DNA from: Chelativorans sp. YIM 93263
Lineage (GTDB): Bacteria; Pseudomonadota; Alphaproteobacteria; Rhizobiales; Rhizobiaceae
Assembly: GCF_028767125.1 (NCBI RefSeq)
Contig: NZ_JAKCWP010000002.1
Location: forward strand, 248,001 to 312,000
DNA length: 64,000 nt
Direction of reading: 5' to 3'
The position numbers and the translations under genes are program-made. This document shows, one piece after another, positions 1 to 7,310 of the stretch (positions are counted from its first letter, which is position 1; each line of letters starts with the position of its first letter). The notes beneath the pieces are model-generated. The model worked only from the letters and a program-made list of their open reading frames with translations, ran no database searches and was not told where the DNA came from.

Positions 1-110
1 AGCTGCGCGAAGGAACGGAAGCGATTGTCGCTTTCCCGCCGTCACGTGTCATGGAAGAGTTGCCGGCAATTCCCACGCGGCAGGTGAACCGCCTCCGCGA
101 GAGCGCCTGA
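1..110 (+). CDS. C-terminal end of a protein, probably a sensor histidine kinase (partial)
   Basis: An open frame enters from the left edge (first full codon at base 3) and stops at TGA 108-110, giving 35 residues. The stretch GTEAIVAFPPSRVME resembles the last strand of a histidine kinase ATPase domain, where a G-T-x-V-x-(I/V)-x-(F/L)-P pattern closes the fold. Codon use is GC-rich and typical of the window. It converges on the CobT-like gene and the two stops share a hairpin. Only the tail is visible, so the family assignment is weak; another protein with a similar C-terminal strand is possible. Confidence 0.4.
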   Translation, partial: LREGTEAIVAFPPSRVMEELPAIPTRQVNRLRESA

Positions 111-121
111 AGCTCTCGTTT
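98..121. terminator. Bidirectional hairpin between converging genes
   Basis: CGAGAGC (98-104) pairs perfectly with GCTCTCG (112-118) around a 7-base loop, followed on the plus strand by TTTA. The hairpin covers the stop of the plus-strand gene (108-110) and touches the end of the minus-strand gene at 120, as expected for a shared rho-independent terminator. The U tract is short. Confidence 0.55.
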
Positions 122-1100
122 ACCGCTGCTGACGGGAACGTACCTCCGCCACACCGGCTGCAACGTCCACGGCGGATTTCACCATATTGGCGGCAAGCGC
201 CGCCGCAACACCGTCCTGCCTTACCTCGCCAAGGTCGAGCAACGGCACCAGCCCCATTTCCTCGGCCACCTCCCGATGGACGGGATCGACTGCCGCGGCA
301 AGCAGGCAATGCTCGACCGCACGCGGCGTCATCGCATTCAGAACGACCGCCGCGGCAGTCGACGCAAGTCCGCCCAGAATAACTGCCACCTTCTGCGTCC
401 TCGCCGCCAGTATCGCGCCTACCAGCGCGGCGATTTCGCGCCCGCCAAGCCGGCGCAAAGCCTCGAGCGGGTCGTTCAGATGTCCGTCATGAGCATTCAA
501 TGCGTCGGCAATGACACTCCGCTCTTGCGGCTTGATCTGCTCCCACGCATCGGCTTGTCGGCCGGTCAGCGCCGAGATAAGCGCCATCGCGCCAGCGTCG
601 GCCGCAGTATCGGCCCCCCCTAACCCGATCAGGTCGGCGCCTGTGGCGACGGCCTCCATGCCGAATGCGATCGTCGCGGCGCACCCACGCTCGTCCAGTG
701 CTGCAACCTCGGTGATGTCACCCACGGGCACTTCGAGTGCGAGGTCGAACACATTGAGGCCAAAATTACCGCTGGCGCACAATTGGCTGACCGGCGCGGC
801 GCCGGCCGCGATCTCTTCGACCCGGTCGCGCGCAGCCGCCACGGGATCATCTGACCCCAGACGGCGCGAAACACCGTGCGTTGCCGCAAAGAGCGCAATG
901 ACTGGATTGCCCACTCGTGCGGGGGAGCGTCCCGCGGCCCCGGAAAACCAGGCCGCAAGGTCCTCCAAACGTCCCAGCCCTTCCGCCCACCCTACCGGGG
1001 CGAAGAACCCATGCGTCCGTTCGGCCGCCGCCGAATCCATCTCCGGCAGTTGCCGGACAAGATTGCGGATGTCGTCAAAAGGCAGGCCGCTGGTCGTCAT
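120..1100 (-). CDS. CobT-like protein (nicotinate-nucleotide:dimethylbenzimidazole phosphoribosyltransferase family), catalytic motifs altered
   Basis: 326 residues from ATG at 1100; GAGGG lies 8 bases upstream of it, while a longer frame to 1154 has no such site. The family joins nicotinate mononucleotide and dimethylbenzimidazole to make alpha-ribazole-phosphate for the cobalamin lower ligand. The scaffold is clear: GLGRLE, FDLALEVPVGDITE, FGMEAVATGADL and LRRLGGREIAALVGAILAA match the family. The active-site signatures do not: the usual FAG(N/D)HGV reads FAATHGV, GEMGIGNT reads GGADTAADA, LGEGTGA reads RQDGVAA, and the terminal MATF-AGV segment is missing. Both glutamates that are catalytic in the Salmonella enzyme are therefore replaced. 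No cobalamin gene is adjacent. It may be a pseudoenzyme, a repurposed paralogue, or a decaying gene that is still in frame. Confidence 0.75.
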   Translation of the reverse strand: MTTSGLPFDDIRNLVRQLPEMDSAAAERTHGFFAPVGWAEGLGRLEDLAAWFSGAAGRSPARVGNPVIALFAATHGVSRRLGSDDPVAAARDRVEEIAAGAAPVSQLCASGNFGLNVFDLALEVPVGDITEVAALDERGCAATIAFGMEAVATGADLIGLGGADTAADAGAMALISALTGRQADAWEQIKPQERSVIADALNAHDGHLNDPLEALRRLGGREIAALVGAILAARTQKVAVILGGLASTAAAVVLNAMTPRAVEHCLLAAAVDPVHREVAEEMGLVPLLDLGEVRQDGVAAALAANMVKSAVDVAAGVAEVRSRQQR

Positions 1101-1229
1101 CTTTACATCCCTCGAAATCGCAACGGGCATAATGGCACGGGCCGCTACTGGCAATGGCTAGCGTACAAACTTGCGTTTATAGCTGAGCCGTCCCATCTGA
1201 AAGGCTCGGTGGATATCCAAAGGTCGCTG

Positions 1230-1466
1230 ATGCAAACCGTCGAATCTCCCTGCATTCTCGTCTGCTCAATTGACGACAGAACCGGCTATTGCTTCGGGTG
1301 CGGACGGACGCGCTCGGAGATCGGCGCTTGGCTGACCATGTCTTCCACCGAGCGGAGAACGGTCATCGCGGAACTGCCGACACGTCTCGCCATCGAGCGC
1401 AGGCCGCGGCGAGAGACGCGGCGCAAACGCATGGCGCGCGAGCGGGCTCAGGACGACAAGCTATGA
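1230..1466 (+). CDS. DUF1289 family small protein
   Basis: 78 residues starting MQTVESPCILVCSID. The N-terminal half carries the family's cysteine pattern: SPCILVC, then GYCFGCGRT, four cysteines that could hold a metal or Fe-S centre. A tryptophan follows in EIGAWLTMSS. The C-terminal third is strongly basic (RRPRRETRRKRMARER). Function is unknown; such proteins are common and short in proteobacteria. The stop overlaps the next start as ATGA (1463-1466), so the two genes are probably translationally coupled. The start is divergent from the CobT-like gene across 129 bp. Confidence 0.85.
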   Translation: MQTVESPCILVCSIDDRTGYCFGCGRTRSEIGAWLTMSSTERRTVIAELPTRLAIERRPRRETRRKRMARERAQDDKL

Positions 1467-2161
1467 GGTTGTTCTGGATCGTCATTGCAGTCCTCTTGCT
1501 GGGCCTCATCCTCTTGATTGCAAATCACGACAGCGGGCAGGTGTTCGGTATAGAAAACAATACCTTCGCCGGGGTCCTTTATCTCAGCCTTTGGGCGTCG
1601 GTCTTGATTGTGGGGCTGCTCGGCTCCCGAACCCGAATGCGCAACGCCTTGCGCGACATAGCATATTGGCTGCTCATCCTGCTTGTGCTCATGACCGGAT
1701 ATCAATATCGCTACGAATTACAGGATACAGCCAGCCGGTTGACCGCCGGCCTCGTGCCCGGCAGCCCCATGACGCTCTCCGGCGATTCTCAGGCCTCCAT
1801 CATGCTTGACAAGGCCGCCAACGGCCATTTCGAGGTGCGCATGGACGTGAACGGCCACACAGTCCAGGCCCTCGTGGATACGGGCGCGTCGATTACTGTC
1901 CTGACCGCCGCCGATGCAAGACGGGTGGGAGTTTCGACCGAAGACCTCTCCTATTCGGTCCCGGTCATGACTGCCAATGGCCGCGCGATGGCTGCCCAGG
2001 CCCGTGTCGATAGCGTGCGGATCGGCCCCATCGAACGTGACAACGTCCCGGTCCTCGTAGCCGCACCGGGCAGGCTGGAGCGCAGCCTGCTTGGTATGCA
2101 GTTCCTGGGCAGCCTTTCGAGTTTCGAAATGCGCGGCGACCGGCTGATCATGCGGGATTAG
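1463..2161 (+). CDS. TIGR02281 family retropepsin-like aspartic protease, membrane anchored
   Basis: 232 residues. Three hydrophobic segments lie at roughly 4-20, 38-56 and 65-82, and a soluble domain follows. The domain contains LVDTGAS at about residue 137, the single catalytic Asp-Thr-Gly motif of retropepsin-like proteases that act as dimers, and ends LLGMQFLGSLSSFEMRGD, the pattern that closes this fold (LLGM.FL). The protease probably sits on the periplasmic face, but no substrate is known for the family. It is coupled to the DUF1289 gene by an ATGA overlap. Confidence 0.85.
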   Translation: MRLFWIVIAVLLLGLILLIANHDSGQVFGIENNTFAGVLYLSLWASVLIVGLLGSRTRMRNALRDIAYWLLILLVLMTGYQYRYELQDTASRLTAGLVPGSPMTLSGDSQASIMLDKAANGHFEVRMDVNGHTVQALVDTGASITVLTAADARRVGVSTEDLSYSVPVMTANGRAMAAQARVDSVRIGPIERDNVPVLVAAPGRLERSLLGMQFLGSLSSFEMRGDRLIMRD

Positions 2162-2163
2162 GC

Positions 2164-2757
2164 CTAAAAATCCAAGTTTTGATAATTATAAAGAATCCAT
2201 ATTACCTGAGCGATAAGACTACCGCTAACAAAAATAATATGGAAACTCTTGTTCTTCACGAACATGGCAATGATAGCCAGCGCAAACATTAATGCCTGCC
2301 GGATTGAATATTGAGCACCAAGAGCAATAAAATAGCCCGTTCCCTTCCAGAGCGTATCAACCACATCAACGACGAATATGCTTGCCAGGAGGCCATAGAA
2401 CCATTTTTGGCGGGAGTGAAAATAATCTCTGAAACCGGCGTACTCATCCATGTGGTCGGGAAACAGAATCGAGCATATGAAAAACAAAAGGGCCGCGTAA
2501 CAGATCAGAAAAAAGTAGAATACAAAGGTCCAGCGTTCGACGTGTGTAAGCCGGAACTCGAACCACCAAAAATGGATAACCGTAAGAAAGAGAAACGCGC
2601 CCCATCCCAAATGAACGAGGTAAATACGTTTCCGGCTTGGATGTTGGACAATGCGTGCGAATCCGGTCAGCAGACGGGTCAGACTGAGCCCCATGACCAC
2701 GGCCAGAATAGTGCGAATGTGAAACACTTGTTCGGGATTCGGGCTGAGCGATTCCAT
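2164..2757 (-). CDS. Hypothetical polytopic membrane protein, AT-rich
   Basis: 197 residues (MESLSPNPEQVFHIR...), about five or six hydrophobic segments, aromatic-rich (IHFWWFEFRL, FVFYFFLICYAALLFF) and ending YNYQNLDF. I do not recognise a named family. Base and codon use differ sharply from the neighbours: AAA, AAT, ATA and TTT codons are frequent, and the 5' flank (2760-2940) is also AT-rich. The gene lies two bases from the end of the upstream protease gene, in the opposite direction. This pattern suggests lateral acquisition. A TATAT-type -10 is visible on the minus strand near 2839-2844. Confidence 0.7.
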   Translation of the reverse strand: MESLSPNPEQVFHIRTILAVVMGLSLTRLLTGFARIVQHPSRKRIYLVHLGWGAFLFLTVIHFWWFEFRLTHVERWTFVFYFFLICYAALLFFICSILFPDHMDEYAGFRDYFHSRQKWFYGLLASIFVVDVVDTLWKGTGYFIALGAQYSIRQALMFALAIIAMFVKNKSFHIIFVSGSLIAQVIWILYNYQNLDF

Positions 2758-2983
2758 GGCTAAGGCAGCCTGAGGTGCTGTTTTCGAAGCATTTTCGGAC
2801 GCTTTATGTACGCCAATATGATAAAAAACTTTCTACTATATAACACTACTGCTATAAAATCCGATCACGAGTGTTTATGGATCCTATTAAGTATTACTGT
2901 TGGTAATTACGCTAATACTACCCGCACGTGCTAAAACAAGGCTCTAGCGCTCAAGGTACAACCCGCCCGGACGATCTGGGCCT

Positions 2984-3805
2984 CTATAGCAGGCTCCAGA
3001 GAAATCGGAATGAAATCCCGACTGCAAAGATCCCGAATGCGATTTCCAGATGCCGTTTCTTCAGGGCGTGCGCAGCGCTGACGCCCAGTGGCGCGATGAG
3101 CAGCGTGATCGGGCTCACGAGCAGGACCGCTATCCAGTTCACATAACCGGTTGAGGCAACCGGTAGGCCGGGCACGGCCCAGCCAGCCCAGATGTACCCC
3201 AGAAAACCCGGCACTGAGATCAAGACACCTACACCTGCCGAGGTCGCGATGGCCTGATGGATGGGGCGGCCGAACAGGGTCATGAACGTGTTGTTCAGAA
3301 TGCCCCCGCCAATGCCGATTAGCGTCGAGAGATAGCCTATGACGAATCCGATCATCGACCGCCCGGGATTGCCGGGAATATTCGAGCCGATCCGCCAATC
3401 ATGGCGGTTGAACAGGAGTCTGAGACCGACAGTAAACAGGATCGCGGAAAAAATGGCCATCAACCCAGCACTCGAGATGAGCGCCGCGGTCACGGATGCC
3501 GCCACGACTCCCGCCGGCACGGCTATCACAAAGCTGCGCAGGAGCTTCATATCGACCGCGCCACGCAAAAAATGCGAGCGGCACGAGCGCAAAGAAGTCG
3601 GCACGATCACGGCGAGCGAGGAACCAACCGATAGATGCATGCGCACCGCCTCCTCCACGCCGAAAAGGCTGAAAATTTGGTAGAACACCGGCACGAGGAT
3701 TGCGCCGCCGCCAATCCCGAAGAGCCCGGCCATGAAGCCCGTGACCGCGCCGGCAACCCCCATCGCCGCGGCATAGGCTGCAATCTCGCCCGTCGGTAAA
3801 TCCAT
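2984..3805 (-). CDS. Sulfite exporter TauE/SafE family protein
   Basis: 273 residues with about eight membrane helices arranged as two homologous halves. Each half has the glycine-rich family signature: GLFGIGGGAILVPVF near residue 28 and LIGIGGGILNNTFM near 163. The family exports sulfite, sulfoacetate or related C2/sulfur anions across the inner membrane; the substrate here cannot be read. The gene is transcribed away from the DUF1127 gene, and the 163-bp intergenic region holds a perfect inverted repeat that may serve as an operator. No sulfur-metabolism gene is adjacent. Confidence 0.9.
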   Translation of the reverse strand: MDLPTGEIAAYAAAMGVAGAVTGFMAGLFGIGGGAILVPVFYQIFSLFGVEEAVRMHLSVGSSLAVIVPTSLRSCRSHFLRGAVDMKLLRSFVIAVPAGVVAASVTAALISSAGLMAIFSAILFTVGLRLLFNRHDWRIGSNIPGNPGRSMIGFVIGYLSTLIGIGGGILNNTFMTLFGRPIHQAIATSAGVGVLISVPGFLGYIWAGWAVPGLPVASTGYVNWIAVLLVSPITLLIAPLGVSAAHALKKRHLEIAFGIFAVGISFRFLWSLL

Positions 3806-3851
3806 TCCGTCCCCTCGTATGGCGATCTCGTGTTTATGACAGAATCATGAT

Positions 3852-3872
3852 GCATTGCACCATTTGCAATGC
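3852..3872. promoter_or_regulatory. Perfect inverted repeat, candidate operator
   Basis: GCATTGCA (3852-3859), five-base spacer, TGCAATGC (3865-3872). It overlaps the putative -35 of the DUF1127 promoter and lies about 50 bp upstream of the divergent tauE-type start. A further TGCA element follows at 3878-3881 (ATGCAAC). The regulator is unknown. Confidence 0.5.
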
Positions 3873-3892
3873 TGCTATGCAACATTTGCTAT
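3864..3892 (+). promoter_or_regulatory. Candidate promoter for the DUF1127/small-RNA transcript
   Basis: TTGCAA (3864-3869), 17 bases, TGCTAT (3887-3892), an acceptable alphaproteobacterial housekeeping-type promoter. A transcript would begin near 3900, some 70 bases before the DUF1127 start. In Rhodobacter sphaeroides the corresponding locus depends on RpoH-type factors; I do not see an unambiguous heat-shock promoter here. Confidence 0.4.
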
Positions 3893-3920
3893 TTTGCCAT
3901 GCAGCGAGAAGGACTATCTG

Positions 3921-3959
3921 ATGGCTGCAAGACGGTTAGAGACCGCACAGACCAAGTGA
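3921..3959 (+). CDS. Possible 12-codon upstream ORF
   Basis: ATG 3921 to TGA 3957 encodes MAARRLETAQTK. It has a better Shine-Dalgarno sequence (GAGAAGGA at 3906-3913, 7 bases before ATG) than the DUF1127 start at 3969, only nine bases after this stop. It could couple translation of the two reading frames. Too short to judge by composition. Confidence 0.3.
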   Translation: MAARRLETAQTK

Positions 3960-3968
3960 GCAAGACTG

Positions 3969-4109
3969 ATGAACCTGATCCGCAATTATCGTAACTGGCG
4001 CCGTTACCGGCAGACGGTTAGCGAGCTTAGCCAGCTCTCGAATCGTGAACTGACCGATCTGGGCATTGCCCGCGGCGATATTCCGTTCGTAGCACGGAAG
4101 TCTCTGTAA
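3969..4109 (+). CDS. DUF1127 small basic protein
   Basis: 46 residues, MNLIRNYRNWRRYRQ... then a core VSELSQLSNRELTDLGIARGDIP. The ELxxLSxRELxDLGIxRxDI pattern is the DUF1127 signature, complete here. These arginine-rich proteins of alphaproteobacteria affect RNA turnover and stress or phosphate responses. In Rhodobacter sphaeroides a DUF1127 protein (CcaF1) is encoded just upstream of, and co-transcribed with, the CcsR small RNAs; the same arrangement is seen here, with three CCTCC-loop hairpins starting 13 bases after the stop. The start has only a weak ribosome site, so coupling to the preceding 12-codon frame is plausible. Confidence 0.9.
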   Translation: MNLIRNYRNWRRYRQTVSELSQLSNRELTDLGIARGDIPFVARKSL

Positions 4110-4121
4110 TTCACGGAATTT

Positions 4122-4154
4122 CGTCAGGGCCTCCTCCTCCTCCCAGCCCTGACG
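4122..4154 (+). ncRNA. Cuckoo/CcsR-type hairpin 1 (CCTCC loop)
   Basis: CGTCAGGGC (4122-4130) pairs perfectly with GCCCTGACG (4146-4154). The 15-base loop is a run of CTC repeats containing CCTCCTCC, complementary to the Shine-Dalgarno consensus. It is the first of three similar hairpins directly downstream of the DUF1127 gene on the same strand. The combination matches the cuckoo RNA family known from alphaproteobacteria. Processing into a separate RNA is inferred. Confidence 0.75.
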
Positions 4155-4159
4155 GATAG

Positions 4160-4191
4160 GACCGGTAATCACCTCCTCCCGATTACCGGTC
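4160..4191 (+). ncRNA. Cuckoo/CcsR-type hairpin 2 (CCTCC loop)
   Basis: GACCGGTAATC (4160-4170) pairs perfectly with GATTACCGGTC (4181-4191), an 11-bp stem around the 10-base loop ACCTCCTCCC. The loop is identical to that of hairpin 3 although the stems differ completely, so loop sequence rather than stem sequence is conserved within the array. Confidence 0.8.
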
Positions 4192-4201
4192 GACAAAAAC
4201 G

Positions 4202-4241
4202 ACACCCGCCGGACCTCCTCCCCCGGCGGGTGTTGTTTTTT
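4202..4241 (+). ncRNA. Cuckoo/CcsR-type hairpin 3 with terminator
   Basis: ACACCCGCCGG (4202-4212) pairs perfectly with CCGGCGGGTGT (4223-4233) around the loop ACCTCCTCCC, followed by TGTTTTTT (4234-4241). The last hairpin therefore doubles as a rho-independent terminator for the DUF1127/small-RNA transcript. The T tract on this strand fixes the orientation: the loops read CCUCC in RNA, not GGAGG. Confidence 0.8.
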
Positions 4242-4260
4242 GAACATTCCCGAGCTTAGA

Positions 4261-4288
4261 ACGAAAACGGCCGGGCACAGGCCCGGCC
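4261..4288 (-). terminator. gyrA terminator
   Basis: GGCCGGGC (4269-4276) pairs with GCCCGGCC (4281-4288) around four bases. On the minus strand the hairpin is followed by GTTTTCGTT. It lies 30 bp beyond the gyrA stop and separates gyrA from the converging small-RNA transcript. Confidence 0.8.
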
Positions 4289-4318
4289 GAAATCAATCCA
4301 CGATTACAGTGAGCAGAC

Positions 4319-7114
4319 CTACTCGGCCTCGCCTTCATCGGTCGAGGCGTTTTCGCCCGCTGGAACATCGCTGCTTCCCAAGACCTCGACCTCCTCATCA
4401 TCGGCTTGCGGTTCAGAAATCCGCTCCACCGAGACGACCCGTTCGCCATCGGCGGTATTAAAGATCGTGACCCCTTTGGTCGCGCGGCTGGCGATCCGAA
4501 TTCCCGAGACCGGCACACGAATGACCTGGCCCGCGTTGGAGACCAGCATGATTTGATCCTCGGGCGCGACGGGGAAAGCAGCTACCAAGGGACCGATTTC
4601 ATCGCGTTTCGAAACATCCGTTGCGCGAATACCTTTCCCGCCACGGCCAATTACACGAAAATCGTAGGAGGACGAGCGCTTGCCGTAGCCGTACTCGCTG
4701 ACGGTCAGCACCATCTGCTCGTGCGCCTTCAATTCCTCGTACCGCTCAGGAGAAAGGCTGGCCTCTTCGCCGACATCTTCGTTGGTTAGCGCGATCTCCT
4801 CTTCCTCGTCGCCATTGGACGACCGGCGGTCTGCCGCCGCCTGCTTCAGATAGGCCGCACGTTCCGCAGGCGTGGCTTCGACGTGTTCCAGAATGGCCAT
4901 GGAGATAATCTTGTCGCCATCGGCGAGATTGATGCCGCGAACGCCGATCGAATTGCGCCCGGCAAACACACGCACACCCGTTACCGGGAAACGGATACAC
5001 TGGCCGGAGGCAGCGGTCAGAAGTACGTCATCATTCTCGGTGCAGGTATAGACGCCGAGGATTTCGTCGCTTTGCTCCTCCAGCTTCATGGCGATTTTGC
5101 CGCCACGGTTCACCTGCACGAAATCCGAAAGTTTGTTGCGCCTCACGGTGCCGCGCGTGGTGGCGAACACGACATCCAGCTCGGCCCAGCTTTCCTCGTC
5201 CTCGGGTAAGGGCATGATCGACGTGATGCGCTCGCCTTCCTTGAGCGGCAACATATTGCGCAGGAACTTTCCGATCGACTGCGGCGAACCCACGGGCAGG
5301 CGCCAGACCTTTTCCTTGTAGACGATGCCACGCGAGGAGAAGAAGAGGATCGGCGTGTGCGTGTTGGCCACGAAGAGCCGCGTGACGAAGTCCTCGTCCT
5401 TGGTCGACATACCTGAGCGGCCCTTGCCGCCGCGCGCCTGCGCCCGATAGAGCGAGAGCGGCACCCGCTTGATATAGCCCTTGTGAGTGACGGTGACGAC
5501 CATATCCTCTCGCTGGATTAGGTCTTCGTCCTCCATGTCGGCGCCGCCTTCGGTGATCTCGGTGCGGCGCGGGGTGCCAAACTCGTCACGCACGGCAACC
5601 AACTCATCCTTGACGATCTGCTGGATGCGCGCGCGCGAGGATAGGATTTCGAGATAATCCTGAATTTGGGAACCGATCTTGTTCAGCTCGTCGGCGATCT
5701 CGTCGCGGCCGAGTGCGGTGAGGCGCTGCAGACGCAGCTCCAGAATGGCGCGGGCCTGCTCCTCGGACAGGTTGTAGGTCCCGTCCTCGTTCACCTTGTG
5801 GCGCGGATCGGCGATGAGCGTGATCAGCGCTTCCACGTCATGCGCCGGCCAGCGCCGCTCCATCAGTTGCTCGCGCGCCGTCTGCGGATCGGGCGCGCGG
5901 CGGATCAGATTGATGACCTCGTCAATATTGGCCACTGCAATGGCAAGACCTACCAGCACGTGCGCCCGTTCGCGGACCTTGCGCAGGAGATACTTCGTGC
6001 GGCGGCTAACCACGTCTTCCCGGAAGGCGACGAAGGCCCGCAAGACGTCGAGCAGTGTCATCTGCTCCGGCTTGCCACCGTTGAGCGCCACCATGTTAGT
6101 GCCGAAGGAGGTCTGCAGCGGCGTGAAGCGATAGAGCTGGTTGAGCACCACCTCGGCATTGGCATCGCGCTTCAGTTCCACGACCACGCGATAGCCCTGC
6201 CGATCGCTCTCATCGCGGATGTCGGAAATGCCTTCGATGCGCTTGTCGCGCACAAGCTCGGCCATCTTCTCGATCATCTGCGCCTTGTTAACCTGGTAAG
6301 GCACCTCGGTGACGATGATCGCCTCGCGCTCGCCGCGGATCTGCTCGAATTCGGCCTTGCCGCGCATGATCACGGAGCCGCGCCCCGTCGAGTAAGCGCT
6401 GTGGATGCCCGAACGGCCGAGAATGATGCCGCCGGTCGGAAAATCCGGGCCGGGGATGATTTCCATGAGCCGCGAAAGCTCAATCGCAGGATCATCGATC
6501 AGTGCCACGCACCCATCGACCACTTCGGCGAGATTGTGCGGCGGAATGTTGGTGGCCATGCCGACGGCAATACCGCCGGAGCCGTTCACCAGAAGATTGG
6601 GAAAGCGCGCCGGAAGCACCTCCGGTTCCTGCGCAGCACCGTCATAGGTATCCCGCCAGTCGACTGTGTCCTTGTCGATATCTTCCAAGAGCTCGTGCGC
6701 AGCCTTGGTCAGGCGCGCCTCGGTGTAACGCATCGCCGCCGGCGGATCACCGTCGATCGAACCGAAATTGCCCTGGCCGTCGATGAGTTGCAGCCGCATC
6801 GACCAGGGCTGCGCCATGCGCACAAGGGCATCATAGATCGCCGCGTCGCCATGAGGGTGGTATTTACCCATCACATCGGCGACAGGGCGCGCGGACTTCA
6901 CATATTTACGGTTCCAGTGATAGCCGCTCTCGTGAGAGGCATAGAGAATGCGCCGATGCACCGGCTTCAGCCCGTCGCGCACGTCCGGCAGCGCGCGGCT
7001 CACGATCACGCTCATCGCGTAATCGAGATATGAACGCTGCATTTCCTCAATAATGGAAATAAATTCGATATCGTCGGGCTCGCCGGGCCCGCTCGGCGTC
7101 GTCTGGTCAGTCAA
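4319..7114 (-). CDS. gyrA: DNA gyrase subunit A
   Basis: 931 residues, longer than the roughly 875 of E. coli. GyrA cuts and rejoins DNA in the A2B2 gyrase that introduces negative supercoils. The breakage-reunion domain opens with [28 protein letters not shown], cut here at its start; the catalytic tyrosine is in AAMRYTE near residue 130. The C-terminal beta-pinwheel includes the GyrA-box-like [10 protein letters not shown] at about 558. A charged insert near 755-790 ([13 protein letters not shown]) and an acidic tail ([10 protein letters not shown]...DEGEAE) account for the extra length. The quinolone pocket reads [10 protein letters not shown], i.e. alanine where E. coli has Ser83. Two possible promoters lie upstream at 7150-7240. 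Confidence 0.97.
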   Translation of the reverse strand: MTDQTTPSGPGEPDDIEFISIIEEMQRSYLDYAMSVIVSRALPDVRDGLKPVHRRILYASHESGYHWNRKYVKSARPVADVMGKYHPHGDAAIYDALVRMAQPWSMRLQLIDGQGNFGSIDGDPPAAMRYTEARLTKAAHELLEDIDKDTVDWRDTYDGAAQEPEVLPARFPNLLVNGSGGIAVGMATNIPPHNLAEVVDGCVALIDDPAIELSRLMEIIPGPDFPTGGIILGRSGIHSAYSTGRGSVIMRGKAEFEQIRGEREAIIVTEVPYQVNKAQMIEKMAELVRDKRIEGISDIRDESDRQGYRVVVELKRDANAEVVLNQLYRFTPLQTSFGTNMVALNGGKPEQMTLLDVLRAFVAFREDVVSRRTKYLLRKVRERAHVLVGLAIAVANIDEVINLIRRAPDPQTAREQLMERRWPAHDVEALITLIADPRHKVNEDGTYNLSEEQARAILELRLQRLTALGRDEIADELNKIGSQIQDYLEILSSRARIQQIVKDELVAVRDEFGTPRRTEITEGGADMEDEDLIQREDMVVTVTHKGYIKRVPLSLYRAQARGGKGRSGMSTKDEDFVTRLFVANTHTPILFFSSRGIVYKEKVWRLPVGSPQSIGKFLRNMLPLKEGERITSIMPLPEDEESWAELDVVFATTRGTVRRNKLSDFVQVNRGGKIAMKLEEQSDEILGVYTCTENDDVLLTAASGQCIRFPVTGVRVFAGRNSIGVRGINLADGDKIISMAILEHVEATPAERAAYLKQAAADRRSSNGDEEEEIALTNEDVGEEASLSPERYEELKAHEQMVLTVSEYGYGKRSSSYDFRVIGRGGKGIRATDVSKRDEIGPLVAAFPVAPEDQIMLVSNAGQVIRVPVSGIRIASRATKGVTIFNTADGERVVSVERISEPQADDEEVEVLGSSDVPAGENASTDEGEAE

Positions 7115-7149
7115 ATCGGATCACATTCAGCTAACAGAATCACTGTCCC

Positions 7150-7198
7150 CTTATATAAGAAGCGCTGCGGAATCTCCAATGCCGCAGAGCTATATAAG
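7150..7198. promoter_or_regulatory. Inverted repeat with mirrored TATATA boxes between gyrA and marC
   Basis: CTTATATA (7150-7157) mirrors TATATAAG (7191-7198), and inside them CTGCGG (7165-7170) mirrors CCGCAG (7182-7187). Read on the minus strand, both TATAT boxes can serve as gyrA -10 elements: one follows TTGAAA by about 18 bases, the other follows TTGGAG by about 16. Read on the plus strand the promoter-proximal box could serve marC. Gyrase genes are often supercoiling-sensitive, which an AT-flanked GC stem could reflect. Confidence 0.45.
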
Positions 7199-7310
7199 CG
7201 GGGAAATGACACGGAATTTCAACAGGATAATGCTTTCATTCGCGAGCACAGCATAACACCGGTCTAACGTGCTCTCGCCGTCGAGCTAAAAATAACGGAA
7301 ACGATCCGCG

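Noticed and set aside
2311-2763. 150-codon plus-strand frame opposite the AT-rich membrane gene
   Set aside because: The minus-strand frame gives clear hydrophobic helices, while this one is a Lys/Arg/Glu/Asn mixture typical of the antisense of a membrane protein.
4122-4241. The three hairpins as a CRISPR array or simple terminator cluster
   Set aside because: Stem sequences differ between units and spacing is under 15 bases, so not a CRISPR; only the third has a T tract, and the conserved part is the loop.
5666-7033. Long open frame of 455 codons on the plus strand
   Set aside because: It lies wholly opposite gyrA, whose domains are unambiguous. His/Asp/Arg-rich composition is the usual shadow of a GC-rich gene.
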